Assembly: GCF_900111325.1 (NCBI RefSeq)
Contig: NZ_FOGW01000033.1
Location: 1-14,332, forward strand
Length of the DNA: 14,332 nt
Source: Lachnobacterium bovis
Lineage (GTDB): Bacteria > Bacillota > Clostridia > Lachnospirales > Lachnospiraceae
Direction: 5' to 3'
Shown: positions 1 through 7,845 of the stretch, one piece after another
How positions within the stretch are numbered: the stretch's first letter is position 1
How the letters are laid out: every line of letters starts with the position of its first letter
Translations under genes and position numbers: made by a program
Notes under the pieces: model-generated
Seen by the model: only the letters and a program-made list of their open reading frames with translations
Database searches by the model: none
Told to the model about the DNA's origin: nothing

Positions 1-189
1 CTGAAATATAAGTATGGTAACCGACATTTTTGGTGCAGAGGATATTATGTAGACACTGTAGGAAAAAATGCGAAGAAAATTCAAGAGTATATTCAGAATC
101 AGTTAAAAGAAGATTTAGAATATGATCAAATGACACTGAAGGAATATGTAGACCCGTTTACGGGTGAGCCGGTAAAGCAAAACAAATAA
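1..189 (+). CDS. tnpA: IS200/IS605-family transposase TnpA, C-terminal 62 codons (5' end outside window)
   Basis: Frame 1 is open from the window edge to a TAA at 187-189. The visible peptide contains KYGNRHFWCRGYYVDTVGKN followed by KKIQEYIQNQ, which I recognise as the C-terminal part of the small Y1 HUH transposases of the IS200/IS605 family. In this family a single tyrosine on the last long helix attacks single-stranded DNA, and a glutamine four residues later helps position the metal. Tyr30 and Gln34 of the visible fragment (EYIQNQ) fit that pair. The HUH histidines would lie upstream, outside the window, so whether the gene is intact cannot be judged. No tnpB follows; the gene runs directly into a structured right end. 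Base composition is richer in GC than the neighbouring chromosome, which fits a transferred element. Confidence 0.88.
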   Translation: MKYKYGNRHFWCRGYYVDTVGKNAKKIQEYIQNQLKEDLEYDQMTLKEYVDPFTGEPVKQNK

Positions 190-330
190 AAAGAGCCCAT
201 GGGGCTCAGTAGGGAAATGATGTTGCGGCTGGCGAACCTTTCGACGAGTCTTTAGACTCAGTGCCGGTAATATGCCCTTATAGGGCAAGAGCAAACCACC
301 GGCTAAGCCGGTGGTGCTGATTTATTTATA
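1..330 (+). mobile_element. IS200/IS605-type insertion sequence, right part with structured right end
   Basis: The element contains the tnpA 3' end plus about 130 nt of noncoding right end. Four hairpins can be traced: 193-198/202-207 (GAGCCC/GGGCTC), 246-250/255-259 (GAGTC/GACTC), 273-278/282-287 (TGCCCT/AGGGCA) and 295-303/307-315 (ACCACCGGC/GCCGGTGGT, 9 bp perfect, loop TAA). A longer-range helix, 229-233 with 263-267, encloses the second hairpin. Family knowledge: TnpA recognises subterminal imperfect palindromes at the ends, and the 295-315 hairpin is the obvious candidate. The exact right tip is not defined because these elements make no target duplication; I place it loosely around 320-330, where sequence turns AT-rich. 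The left end lies outside the window. Confidence 0.75.
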
Positions 331-350
331 AAAAGCAAATATTTTTATAC

Positions 351-378
351 AAAAAAAGAAGACCAACGAACGGCCTTC
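351..378 (-). terminator. Intrinsic terminator of the tRNA-Leu gene
   Basis: Read on the minus strand, GAAGGCC (378-372) pairs with GGTCTTC (364-358) through seven pairs including one G-T wobble. The loop is 7 nt and a run of seven T follows (357-351). It lies about 55 nt beyond the 3' end of the tRNA, so it fits the end of that transcript. A small CACT/AGTG hairpin at 387-398 lies in between. Confidence 0.75.
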
Positions 379-432
379 CTTTTTCCACTAAAAAGTGATT
401 CATTTTATAATTATTCAAAGTTCCTTTATGGA

Positions 433-516
433 TGCCGGCAGTGGGACTTGAACCCACACACGGAAACCCGTAACAGATTTTGAGTCTGTCTCGTCTGCCA
501 ATTCCGACATGCCGGC
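433..516 (-). tRNA. tRNA-Leu, anticodon CAA
   Basis: An 84-nt class II tRNA is readable on the minus strand. The acceptor stem GCCGGCA (516-510) pairs with TGCCGGC (440-434), and the discriminator is A (433). The anticodon arm is ACAGA-CTCAAAA-TCTGT, with anticodon CAA reading UUG leucine codons. The long variable arm (CGGG..CCGT) is typical of leucine tRNAs. The T arm GTGGG-TTCAAGT-CCCAC is perfect. The 3' CCA is not encoded, so CCA-adding enzyme would be needed. The gene is alone on this strand, with its own promoter and terminator, and is immediately beside the insertion sequence remnant. Confidence 0.95.
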
Positions 517-523
517 ATATCCA

Positions 524-584
524 ATACCGTACGCGGTATCAGTTACAACAAAAGTATATTATCATAAATATTAACAAAATGCAA
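524..584 (-). promoter_or_regulatory. Promoter and leader hairpin of tRNA-Leu
   Basis: On the minus strand a -35-like TTGCAT (584-579) is followed after 17 nt by a -10-like TAATAT (561-556), placing a start near 549. The short leader before the tRNA contains an inverted repeat, ATACCG-TACG-CGGTAT (524-539), which could be a processing hairpin. The -35 match is only four of six. Confidence 0.45.
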
Positions 585-589
585 TACTA

Positions 590-827
590 AAAATAAAAAA
601 AATTAAATTTTATAAAAACAAAATCTAAAATTTTTATATTTATAAAATAAAATTACAAATTATTGTATTATTATATAGTTTTGTTTTATAATTAAAGTAA
701 GTTATATAAGTAAGATAAGTTTTATAATTAAAGTGAGTATAGTATTAAAATTTGATAGATTATAAAAAGAATTAAGAGTTATCCTTTGAAAACAATTATT
801 TAATAAATAGTAAATAGGGGAGATACT
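590..827. other. AT-rich gene-free region with a 20-bp direct repeat
   Basis: No coding region or RNA gene is recognisable here. A 20-bp sequence beginning GTTTTATAATTAAAG occurs at 683-702 and again at 719-738 with a single mismatch, 36 bp apart, upstream of the LTA-synthase-like gene. I see no convincing -35/-10 pair; the repeats could be operators or simple AT-rich duplication. A GGGGAG ribosome site (817-822) lies just before the ATG at 828. Confidence 0.5.
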
Positions 828-2618
828 ATGGGGGAAAAAATAAATAATACAAAAAGTGAAGCTTTAACGCTTATAGCATATGTTCTTTTTTGTATCTGTT
901 GTTTTTATTTGGTTGAATTTTTTGTTCATAATCCATTTGAGGAAGTCCGTAAAATTCCTCAAATATTAAATATTTTTTTATTTATACTAATTGGATTAGT
1001 TCTGCTTTTTTTATCAGGTTCGGCTAAAATTGGAATGAGAATTATGTTAATAATTTCATTTGTCTTTGGGTTAATAAATTATTATGTTCTAAAGTTTCGT
1101 TCAACCCCTTTTGTTCCATGGGATATATGGTCGATTAAAACGGCCCAAAAAGTTGCTAATAATTATGATTATAGATTAAGTCGTAATGCAATAATAGTTT
1201 CAGTGTGTTTTTTAGGCATGGCGATAGCAACCTTTTTTTTTGAATATAAAATAAAAAAAATTACTGTGAGGATAGTGGCAGCAGTTATTTGTGTGGGATC
1301 ACTTTTTGCACTTGCAAGTGTGGTTCAAAATGATAACAATAGCTATGAGTTAGAGTTGTATCCATTTTTATTCACACCTGAATATATGAATAAAGTGAAT
1401 GGAGCACCGATTACATTTACAATGAATTTAAAATATTTAAAAATTGATAAACCAAGAGGCTATAGTGCTAAGGAAGCTCAAAAACTTTTAAAAAAATATG
1501 ACAATATTTATTCTATTAAAAAGCAAAAAAATAAAACATTGCATAAAGCAAAAAATACAAACCTGCAAGAATATCCTAATATTATAGTTATTATGGATGA
1601 GGCATTTTCTGATTTGAGTATACTTGGTAGATTCAATACTAATGAAGAAATGTTACCTAATTTAAAAAAATTTCAAGATGAGTCAAAAAATAATTCCAAA
1701 AGGATACAAACGGGTTACTTGAATGTTTCTGTTTGTGGTGGAAATACAGCTAATACAGAATTTGAATTTTTGACGGGAAATACTATGGCTTTTTTGCCAA
1801 GTGGGAGTATACCTTATCAGCAATATTTAAAAAAAGATACATTAGCATTGCCAAAATATTTAAAAGATATAGGCTATAAAACTTATGCTCTTCATCCTTA
1901 CTATAAAGATGGTTGGGAAAGAGATAGGGTGTATCCTTTGCTAGGATTCGAAAAATTTTATTCATTAGAAAGTTTTTCAAATCCAGAGTATGTTAGAGAT
2001 TATGTATCAGATCGAACTATGATTAATAAGATAATTGAATTATATGAAAATAAAGAAAAAACGGATAAATTATTTTTATTCAATGTGACAATGCAAAATC
2101 ATGGAAGTTATTATGATGAATATAAGAATTTTACACCTAATATAAAAGTTGTTGGCAGCAGCAATTTCGCATTGCATCAGTATTTGTCGTTGACTAATAA
2201 AACAGATAAAGATATTGAGTTATTGACTAAGTATTTTAAAAATAAAACAGAAAAAACAATAATAGTCTTTTTTGGAGATCATCAGCCAGCAGATTCTGTT
2301 GTAGATACAATTTTTTATTTAAATGGAAAACAGACTTCTGCGTTAAGTAAAAGTGATTTGAAAAAAAGATATAAAGTCCCTTATGTTGTGTGGGCTAATT
2401 TTGATATGGACACAAAATACAATCAAGAATTAAGTACTAATTTTTTTGCGGCTAATATGTTAAGACAAGCTCATATTCCAACTAGCCCGTATCAAAATTT
2501 TTTGCTCGAAACACAAAAAAAACATAAAGTTATTACAAGTATTGTAAAACCCAAGGAAGACAAGAACATTTTAGATTATAAAAAACTACAATATTATAAT
2601 CTTTTTGATAGTCATTAG
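828..2618 (+). CDS. LTA synthase family phosphoglycerol transferase (membrane sulfatase-fold enzyme)
   Basis: This 596-residue protein has about five hydrophobic segments in the first 165 residues, then an extracellular alkaline-phosphatase/sulfatase-fold domain, the plan of LtaS. Residues matching known LtaS metal and catalytic positions are visible. Glu258 is in MDEAFSD. Thr307 is in GGNTANTE, the likely nucleophile that takes phosphoglycerol from phosphatidylglycerol. His356, Trp363 and Arg365 are in HPYYKDGWER. His425 is in MQNHGSY, and Asp484-His485 are in FFGDHQP. The expected activity is polymerising or transferring glycerol phosphate onto a lipid-anchored cell-envelope polymer. The ATG at 828 has a GGGGAG site 5 nt upstream. 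It is followed after 82 nt by a YfhO-family gene on the same strand with no clear terminator between, suggesting joint expression. Alternatives within the same fold are a lipoteichoic acid primase or a phosphoethanolamine-type transferase. Confidence 0.85.
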   Translation: MGEKINNTKSEALTLIAYVLFCICCFYLVEFFVHNPFEEVRKIPQILNIFLFILIGLVLLFLSGSAKIGMRIMLIISFVFGLINYYVLKFRSTPFVPWDIWSIKTAQKVANNYDYRLSRNAIIVSVCFLGMAIATFFFEYKIKKITVRIVAAVICVGSLFALASVVQNDNNSYELELYPFLFTPEYMNKVNGAPITFTMNLKYLKIDKPRGYSAKEAQKLLKKYDNIYSIKKQKNKTLHKAKNTNLQEYPNIIVIMDEAFSDLSILGRFNTNEEMLPNLKKFQDESKNNSKRIQTGYLNVSVCGGNTANTEFEFLTGNTMAFLPSGSIPYQQYLKKDTLALPKYLKDIGYKTYALHPYYKDGWERDRVYPLLGFEKFYSLESFSNPEYVRDYVSDRTMINKIIELYENKEKTDKLFLFNVTMQNHGSYYDEYKNFTPNIKVVGSSNFALHQYLSLTNKTDKDIELLTKYFKNKTEKTIIVFFGDHQPADSVVDTIFYLNGKQTSALSKSDLKKRYKVPYVVWANFDMDTKYNQELSTNFFAANMLRQAHIPTSPYQNFLLETQKKHKVITSIVKPKEDKNILDYKKLQYYNLFDSH

Positions 2619-2700
2619 TTTATCATAAAGAATCCGGTAATTAATACATGAAAATTAATAATATAATTTGTAAAATGTAAGAAAAAGGAGAAAAAACAGG

Positions 2701-5232
2701 ATGCAAAAAACTACAAGGTTACGTGCCCAAAAAGAAAGGTTGATTGCATTTTTTATTCCGTTTATTGTTTGTGTTGCGATTATAGTTTTTAAGAAAATAT
2801 ATCCATTTGGAAATAAATGTATGTTACATATAGATATGTATCATCAGTATTATCCGTATTTTTCTGAATTTCGCGAGGTTTTAGTGAAAAATAAAAGTTT
2901 ATATTTTACTTTTAATAATGGAATAGGAAATGATTTTTTTGCATTATATGCATATTATTTAGCCAGTCCCCTAAATTTATTTTTAGTGATTTGCCCCACA
3001 AAATATATAATTGAATTTATGACCATTTTAATTGTTGTAAAAATATCTTTAGCAAGTCTCTTTGCATATAAATATTTTGTGTATCATTTTGGTATTGATG
3101 AAAATTCGAAAAATTTATTTGATAGTGAAAAATGTTATGCAATTGCGCTTGCTACGTCATATGCCTTATGTGGTTTTTGTGCTGCATATAGTTGGAATAT
3201 TATGTGGCTTGATTCTTTTGCGCTTTTTCCAGCGGTTTTATGTGGAATAGATAAATTAGTTAAAGAAAATAAGGCGGCTTGCTACTATGTGTCTTTAGCT
3301 ATTGCAATTTGGGCAAATTATTATATTTCGATTATGATTTGTATTTTTTCTTTCATGTATTTTATATACATCTATATTGAAAACGCAATTGAAAAAAAAG
3401 AAAAATCAATTAGATCAGTCATAAATTTTATAATCTTTTCACTTTTATCAGGATCAACGTCTGCAGTTTTGATATTACCCGAGCTTAGTGTATTAAAATA
3501 TGCTTATTCATCGACTTCAACATTTCCAAAGAAAAGCACTTGGTATTTTGGCTTTTTAGATGAGATAATGCGAATGTCTCTTGGAATTAGAGTTTATATT
3601 GATGACAAGCATTTACCTAACATATATACAACGACAGCAGCGTTGCTTTTACTTGTGCTGTACATTTTTAATAAAAAAATAAAATTATCACGTAAAATCC
3701 CTAGAATTATTATTGTAACTTTCTTTTTTGTCAGTTTTTCTAATAATATATTGGATTTTATTTGGCATGGATTACATTTTCCAAGCTTTTTACCAGCAAG
3801 ACAAAGTTTTATTTTTTCGCTTATAATTCTATGTCTTATGTTTGAAGTTTTAAGAAACATAGAGGGAATTGATGTAAAAAGGATAATTGTGGCTTTATGC
3901 ATAGTTTTTGCGCCTTTCTTGTATCAAATATTTAATGGAAAAGAAAATATGAATAGTAATTTTAATATAATAGTTACATTATTATTTGTTTTTTTATATG
4001 CAATTATTTTGATTATATTAAGAAGAATTAAAAGATGTAAAAAAATTTTCACAGCATTATTTGCCATGATTATGATATCAGAAGTCGCAATTAATATGAC
4101 ATTAGTCAGTTTTGAAACGACTAGCAGAAGCTCGTATTTAGCTAGAAGTAAGGATTATAAAAAAATAGTTGAATATTTAGAAAAAAGAGAAGGTGACAAT
4201 TTTTATAGAGTCGAACAAAGTGAAAGAAAAACGAAAAATGATGCAATGTTATATAATTATTCATCAGCAACAGAGTTTTCTTCAATTTTAAATTATAACG
4301 TTAGCAAATTTTATCAGAATTTAGGTTTAGAAGGTGGAATCAATTTTTACAGCTATTACGGCGCAACTCCAGTGATATCAGCAATGCTTTCTGTAAAATA
4401 TTATATTTCAAAAAATGCAAATGAGGCTAACGGTACGCGAAAATTCATAAAAAAAATAGGAGACTTTTATGTGTATGAAAATACGTATACATTGCCTGTA
4501 GGATTTGCTTTTTCAGATGAGGCAGAAAAAAATTGGAATGAAAAAGATCTTGCTCCAATTGATTCAATTAATGCATTATCAAAGAGTATATTGTTAAGTG
4601 AAAGCACGGAATTATTAACGTTTTCCTCAAATTTACAAAATGTAAAGCCGGGGAAGACTACAATAAAAATTTATAGGCCAGGTCATTTGTATGCAGTATA
4701 TGACAGTATAGATATTGAGTATATAGATGAGTATGTTAATGACGACTTAAGGAAAACTTTTTCGTCAATTTCTAATGATTACATATTAGATTTGGGCGAG
4801 GTGAAATTAGGAGATAGAATTTATTTAAAAAATGATGAAAACAGAAAAATAAAATTTTACATATATAACCTAAATGAAAAACAAATTCAAGAAAACTACA
4901 AAGTATTAGCACATGAAAAATTCAAATTAGAGTCCTTTGAACAAACAGGTTTATTTAATGGTGTATCATTAAAAGGTAATATAAAATTAGATAAAGAAAA
5001 AAACATTGTTTTTAGTATACCATATCAAAAAGGATGGAAATGTAAAGTTAATGGACAAGAAAAGAAGATAGAATCTTTTAAAGATACTTTTATAAAAATT
5101 CCGTTAAAGAAGGGAGAAAATGATATAAATTTGGAATATGAGACTCCTTATTTCAAACTCGGTGTTTTTTTCACATTTGCGAGTATTATATCTGCAATTT
5201 TACTTATTAGTAGGAGAACAAATATTAATTAA
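2701..5232 (+). CDS. YfhO-family multi-spanning membrane protein, probable envelope-polymer glycosyltransferase
   Basis: This 843-residue protein has an N-terminal hydrophobic segment (about 15-31) followed by a first loop containing HIDMYHQYYPYF (Asp45, Gln49, Tyr50). The loop and the following NNGIGNDFFALYAYYLASP are hallmarks of YfhO-type GT-C-fold proteins. About a dozen more membrane segments extend to roughly residue 470, then a long soluble, probably extracellular, domain and a final C-terminal membrane segment (FTFASIISAILLI). In Bacillus, Staphylococcus and Listeria, YfhO-like proteins move a sugar from an undecaprenyl-phosphate donor onto lipoteichoic acid. The neighbouring LTA-synthase-like gene makes that role a good inference here, although no CsbB-like donor synthase is in the window. 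The start is supported by AAGGAG about 9 nt before the ATG. An early region is very AT-rich but the frame is intact. Confidence 0.85.
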   Translation: MQKTTRLRAQKERLIAFFIPFIVCVAIIVFKKIYPFGNKCMLHIDMYHQYYPYFSEFREVLVKNKSLYFTFNNGIGNDFFALYAYYLASPLNLFLVICPTKYIIEFMTILIVVKISLASLFAYKYFVYHFGIDENSKNLFDSEKCYAIALATSYALCGFCAAYSWNIMWLDSFALFPAVLCGIDKLVKENKAACYYVSLAIAIWANYYISIMICIFSFMYFIYIYIENAIEKKEKSIRSVINFIIFSLLSGSTSAVLILPELSVLKYAYSSTSTFPKKSTWYFGFLDEIMRMSLGIRVYIDDKHLPNIYTTTAALLLLVLYIFNKKIKLSRKIPRIIIVTFFFVSFSNNILDFIWHGLHFPSFLPARQSFIFSLIILCLMFEVLRNIEGIDVKRIIVALCIVFAPFLYQIFNGKENMNSNFNIIVTLLFVFLYAIILIILRRIKRCKKIFTALFAMIMISEVAINMTLVSFETTSRSSYLARSKDYKKIVEYLEKREGDNFYRVEQSERKTKNDAMLYNYSSATEFSSILNYNVSKFYQNLGLEGGINFYSYYGATPVISAMLSVKYYISKNANEANGTRKFIKKIGDFYVYENTYTLPVGFAFSDEAEKNWNEKDLAPIDSINALSKSILLSESTELLTFSSNLQNVKPGKTTIKIYRPGHLYAVYDSIDIEYIDEYVNDDLRKTFSSISNDYILDLGEVKLGDRIYLKNDENRKIKFYIYNLNEKQIQENYKVLAHEKFKLESFEQTGLFNGVSLKGNIKLDKEKNIVFSIPYQKGWKCKVNGQEKKIESFKDTFIKIPLKKGENDINLEYETPYFKLGVFFTFASIISAILLISRRTNIN

Positions 5233-5257
5233 TATATCTAATTAAATTTAATTTTTA

Positions 5258-5286
5258 TTGACATCACATACAATATATAGTATTCT
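5258..5286 (+). promoter_or_regulatory. Promoter P1 of pflB
   Basis: TTGACA (5258-5263), a 17-nt spacer, and TATTCT (5281-5286) match the sigma-A consensus well. Transcription would start near 5293, giving a leader of about 130 nt before pflB. I did not find a clear Rex or FNR operator in the leader. Confidence 0.7.
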
Positions 5287-5339
5287 TTTATGTGGTTGGA
5301 TACCATATGAAGATTACTGCATTTTTTATAAACTTTTAC

Positions 5340-5367
5340 TTGATGAATTATTAAAGAGTGATATAAT
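5340..5367 (+). promoter_or_regulatory. Promoter P2 of pflB (candidate)
   Basis: TTGATG (5340-5345), a 16-nt spacer and a perfect TATAAT (5362-5367) form a second, downstream promoter candidate. Two promoters would fit the high, condition-dependent expression known for pyruvate formate-lyase in anaerobes. Confidence 0.55.
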
Positions 5368-5421
5368 TAAATTGTAGGTAATTAGTTGATATAAACAAGA
5401 GTTTGAGGAGGATAACTTGAC

Positions 5422-7674
5422 ATGAAAGACTACACGCAATGGAAAGGTTTTGAAGGTAGAATTTGGAAAGATGAGGTTAATGTTCGCGATTTTATTCAAA
5501 AGAACTATAAACCATATGATGGTGATGAATCATTTTTAGCAGATCCAACGGATGCTACTAATAAGTTGTGGAAGGCATTACAGAAATTACAAAAGGAAGA
5601 ACGCGCTAATGGCGGTATTCTTGATATGGAAACAGAAATTGTTTCTAGTTTGACATCATATGGTCCAGGTTATATAGATGAAAATTTAAAGGATTTAGAG
5701 AAAATCGTAGGATTACAAACAGATAAGCCTTTAAAAAGGGCATTCATGCCATTTGGCGGAATTAGAATGGCAGAAGAGGCATGCACTTCTAATGGTTATA
5801 AACCAAATGAAAAATTGCATGAAATTTTTACAAAATATTCTAGAACACATAATCAGGGTGTATTCGATGCTTATACCCCAGAAATGAAAAAAGCACGTCA
5901 TAGTCATATTATAACAGGACTTCCAGATACTTATGGTCGAGGAAGAATAGTTGGCGATTATAGAAGAGTTGCATTATATGGAATTGACTATTTGATAGAA
6001 AAGAAAAAAGAAGATTTATTAAATTGTGGCGATAGAACAATGACAGATGATGTTATTCGTTTAAGAGAAGAAATTTCAAGACAAATTGGTGCTCTTAAAG
6101 GCTTAAAAGAAATGGCTGCAATTTATGGATTTGATATATCTAAACCAGCTCAAAACGCTCAAGAAGCTATACAATGGTTATATTTTGGATATTTAGGCGC
6201 CGTAAAAACTCAAAATGGTGCTGCAATGTCAGTAGGTAGAATTTCTACATTTTTAGATATTTATATCGAAAGAGACTTAAAAGAAAAGTTAATAACAGAG
6301 GAAGAAGCACAAGAATTGATTGATCATTTAGTAATGAAATTCAGAATGGTTAAATTTGCAAGAATCCCTTCATACAATCAATTGTTCTCAGGTGATCCGG
6401 TATGGGCTACATTAGAAGTTGCCGGTATCGGTATGGATGGTCGTTCAATGGTAACTAAGAATGATTATCGTTTTTTACATACATTAGAAAATATGGGACC
6501 ATCACCAGAGCCTAACCTTACAGTGCTTTATTCTCCTGCATTGCCAGAAAACTTCAAAAAATATGCTGCAAAAATTTCAATAGATACATCATCTATTCAA
6601 TATGAAAATGATGATGTAATGAAACCAGTTTGGGGAGATGATTATTCTATTTGCTGCTGCGTTTCAGCAACTCAAACAGGTAAAGAAATGCAGTTTTTTG
6701 GTGCTAGAGCTAACTTGGCAAAATGCTTATTGTATGCAATTAACGGTGGCGTTGACGAAAAAGAACATAATCAAGTCGGCCCAGCATATCAACCAATTAC
6801 ATCAGAATATTTAGAGTATGATGAAGTTTTGGATAAATATTTGGTTATGTTAGATTGGCTTGCTGAATTATATGTAAATACATTGAATTTGATTCAATAT
6901 ATGCATGATAAATACTATTACGAAGAAGAAGAGATGGCATTGATTGATACAGATGTGCGTCGTACTTTTGCAACAGGAATTGCAGGTTTTTCTCATGTAA
7001 TTGATTCTTTAAGTGCAATAAAATATGCAAAAGTTAAAGTAATAAGAGATGAAACAGGATTGGCTGTAGGTTATGAAACTACAGGTGAATTTCCTAAATA
7101 TGGAAACGATGATGATAGAGCAGATGAAATTGGTGAATGGTTATTAAAAACATTCTTAACAATGATAAAAAAACATCATACATACAGAAATTCTGAAGCA
7201 ACTACATCAATACTTACAATTACTTCAAATGTAGTATATGGAAAAGCAACAGGTGCAACACCAGATGGAAGAGAAGCATTTACTCCATTTGCTCCAGGAG
7301 CAAGTCCATCTTATGGCGCAGAAGAAAATGGTTTATTAGCTTCATTGAATTCAGTTGCCAAAATTCCATATCATTGGGCACTTGATGGAATTTCAAATAC
7401 ACAGACAATGAATCCAAATGCATTAGGACATTCAGAGCTAGAAAGAATAAATAATCTTGCACAAGTATTAGATGGCTATTTTGCACAAGGTGCACACCAT
7501 TTAAATGTTAATGTATTTGGAAAAGATAAATTGCTAGATGCTATGGAACATCCAGAAAAAGAAGAATATGCTAACTTTACAATTCGAGTATCAGGCTATG
7601 CAGTTAAGTTTATTGATTTAACAAAAGAGCAGCAGTTAGACGTAATTTCACGTACATGTCATGAACATATGTAA
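5422..7674 (+). CDS. pflB: Pyruvate formate-lyase (formate C-acetyltransferase)
   Basis: PflB is the glycyl-radical enzyme that converts pyruvate and CoA to acetyl-CoA and formate in anaerobic cytoplasm. The 750-residue length matches the usual ~750-760. The radical glycine is Gly725 in RVSGYAVKF near the C terminus. The active-site cysteine pair lies in SICCCVS, followed by GKEMQFFGARANLAK, a near-exact match to the E. coli region; Cys412-Cys413 align with its Cys418-Cys419. Oddly, the residue before the pair is also cysteine (Cys411) where E. coli has alanine. The ATG has a strong AGGAGG at 5406-5411, with a rather long 10-nt spacing. The activase gene follows 171 nt downstream on the same strand, the standard pairing. 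Confidence 0.97.
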   Translation: MKDYTQWKGFEGRIWKDEVNVRDFIQKNYKPYDGDESFLADPTDATNKLWKALQKLQKEERANGGILDMETEIVSSLTSYGPGYIDENLKDLEKIVGLQTDKPLKRAFMPFGGIRMAEEACTSNGYKPNEKLHEIFTKYSRTHNQGVFDAYTPEMKKARHSHIITGLPDTYGRGRIVGDYRRVALYGIDYLIEKKKEDLLNCGDRTMTDDVIRLREEISRQIGALKGLKEMAAIYGFDISKPAQNAQEAIQWLYFGYLGAVKTQNGAAMSVGRISTFLDIYIERDLKEKLITEEEAQELIDHLVMKFRMVKFARIPSYNQLFSGDPVWATLEVAGIGMDGRSMVTKNDYRFLHTLENMGPSPEPNLTVLYSPALPENFKKYAAKISIDTSSIQYENDDVMKPVWGDDYSICCCVSATQTGKEMQFFGARANLAKCLLYAINGGVDEKEHNQVGPAYQPITSEYLEYDEVLDKYLVMLDWLAELYVNTLNLIQYMHDKYYYEEEEMALIDTDVRRTFATGIAGFSHVIDSLSAIKYAKVKVIRDETGLAVGYETTGEFPKYGNDDDRADEIGEWLLKTFLTMIKKHHTYRNSEATTSILTITSNVVYGKATGATPDGREAFTPFAPGASPSYGAEENGLLASLNSVAKIPYHWALDGISNTQTMNPNALGHSELERINNLAQVLDGYFAQGAHHLNVNVFGKDKLLDAMEHPEKEEYANFTIRVSGYAVKFIDLTKEQQLDVISRTCHEHM

Positions 7675-7781
7675 AATGTTTTCATACGTAAAACACAGGC
7701 ATATACATAAATGGAAGAAGTAAACAATATAAGTAAGAAAAAGCTATAAAAACAAAATTAAAATTTCATAGATTAAAAAAT

Positions 7782-7810
7782 GGCATATATGCAAATAGAG
7801 CATATATGCC
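7782..7810 (+). promoter_or_regulatory. Perfect inverted repeat between pflB and pflA
   Basis: GGCATATATG (7782-7791) and CATATATGCC (7801-7810) form a perfect 10-bp stem with a 9-nt loop, midway between the two genes. It is flanked by A runs rather than a T run, so it is not a classic terminator on this strand. Likely roles are protecting the 3' end of the abundant pflB message, an RNA processing point that sets unequal PflB and PflA levels, or a protein-binding palindrome. Confidence 0.6.
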
Positions 7811-7845
7811 AAAAACTATATATGGAAGAAAAGAAGAGAAAAAAG

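Noticed and set aside
2619..2700. A separate promoter for the YfhO-family gene (TATAAT near 2660)
   Set aside because: No acceptable -35 box lies 16-18 nt upstream, and TATAAT-like strings are frequent in DNA this AT-rich.
7675..7700. TGTTTT/AAAACA hairpin after the pflB stop as a terminator
   Set aside because: The stem is short and pure A-T except for one pair, and no T run follows.
7780..7845. Longer pflA reading frame starting at the upstream ATG (271 residues)
   Set aside because: The added 22 residues overlap the hairpin, have no ribosome site and no family similarity; the ATG at 7846 matches the usual PflA N terminus.
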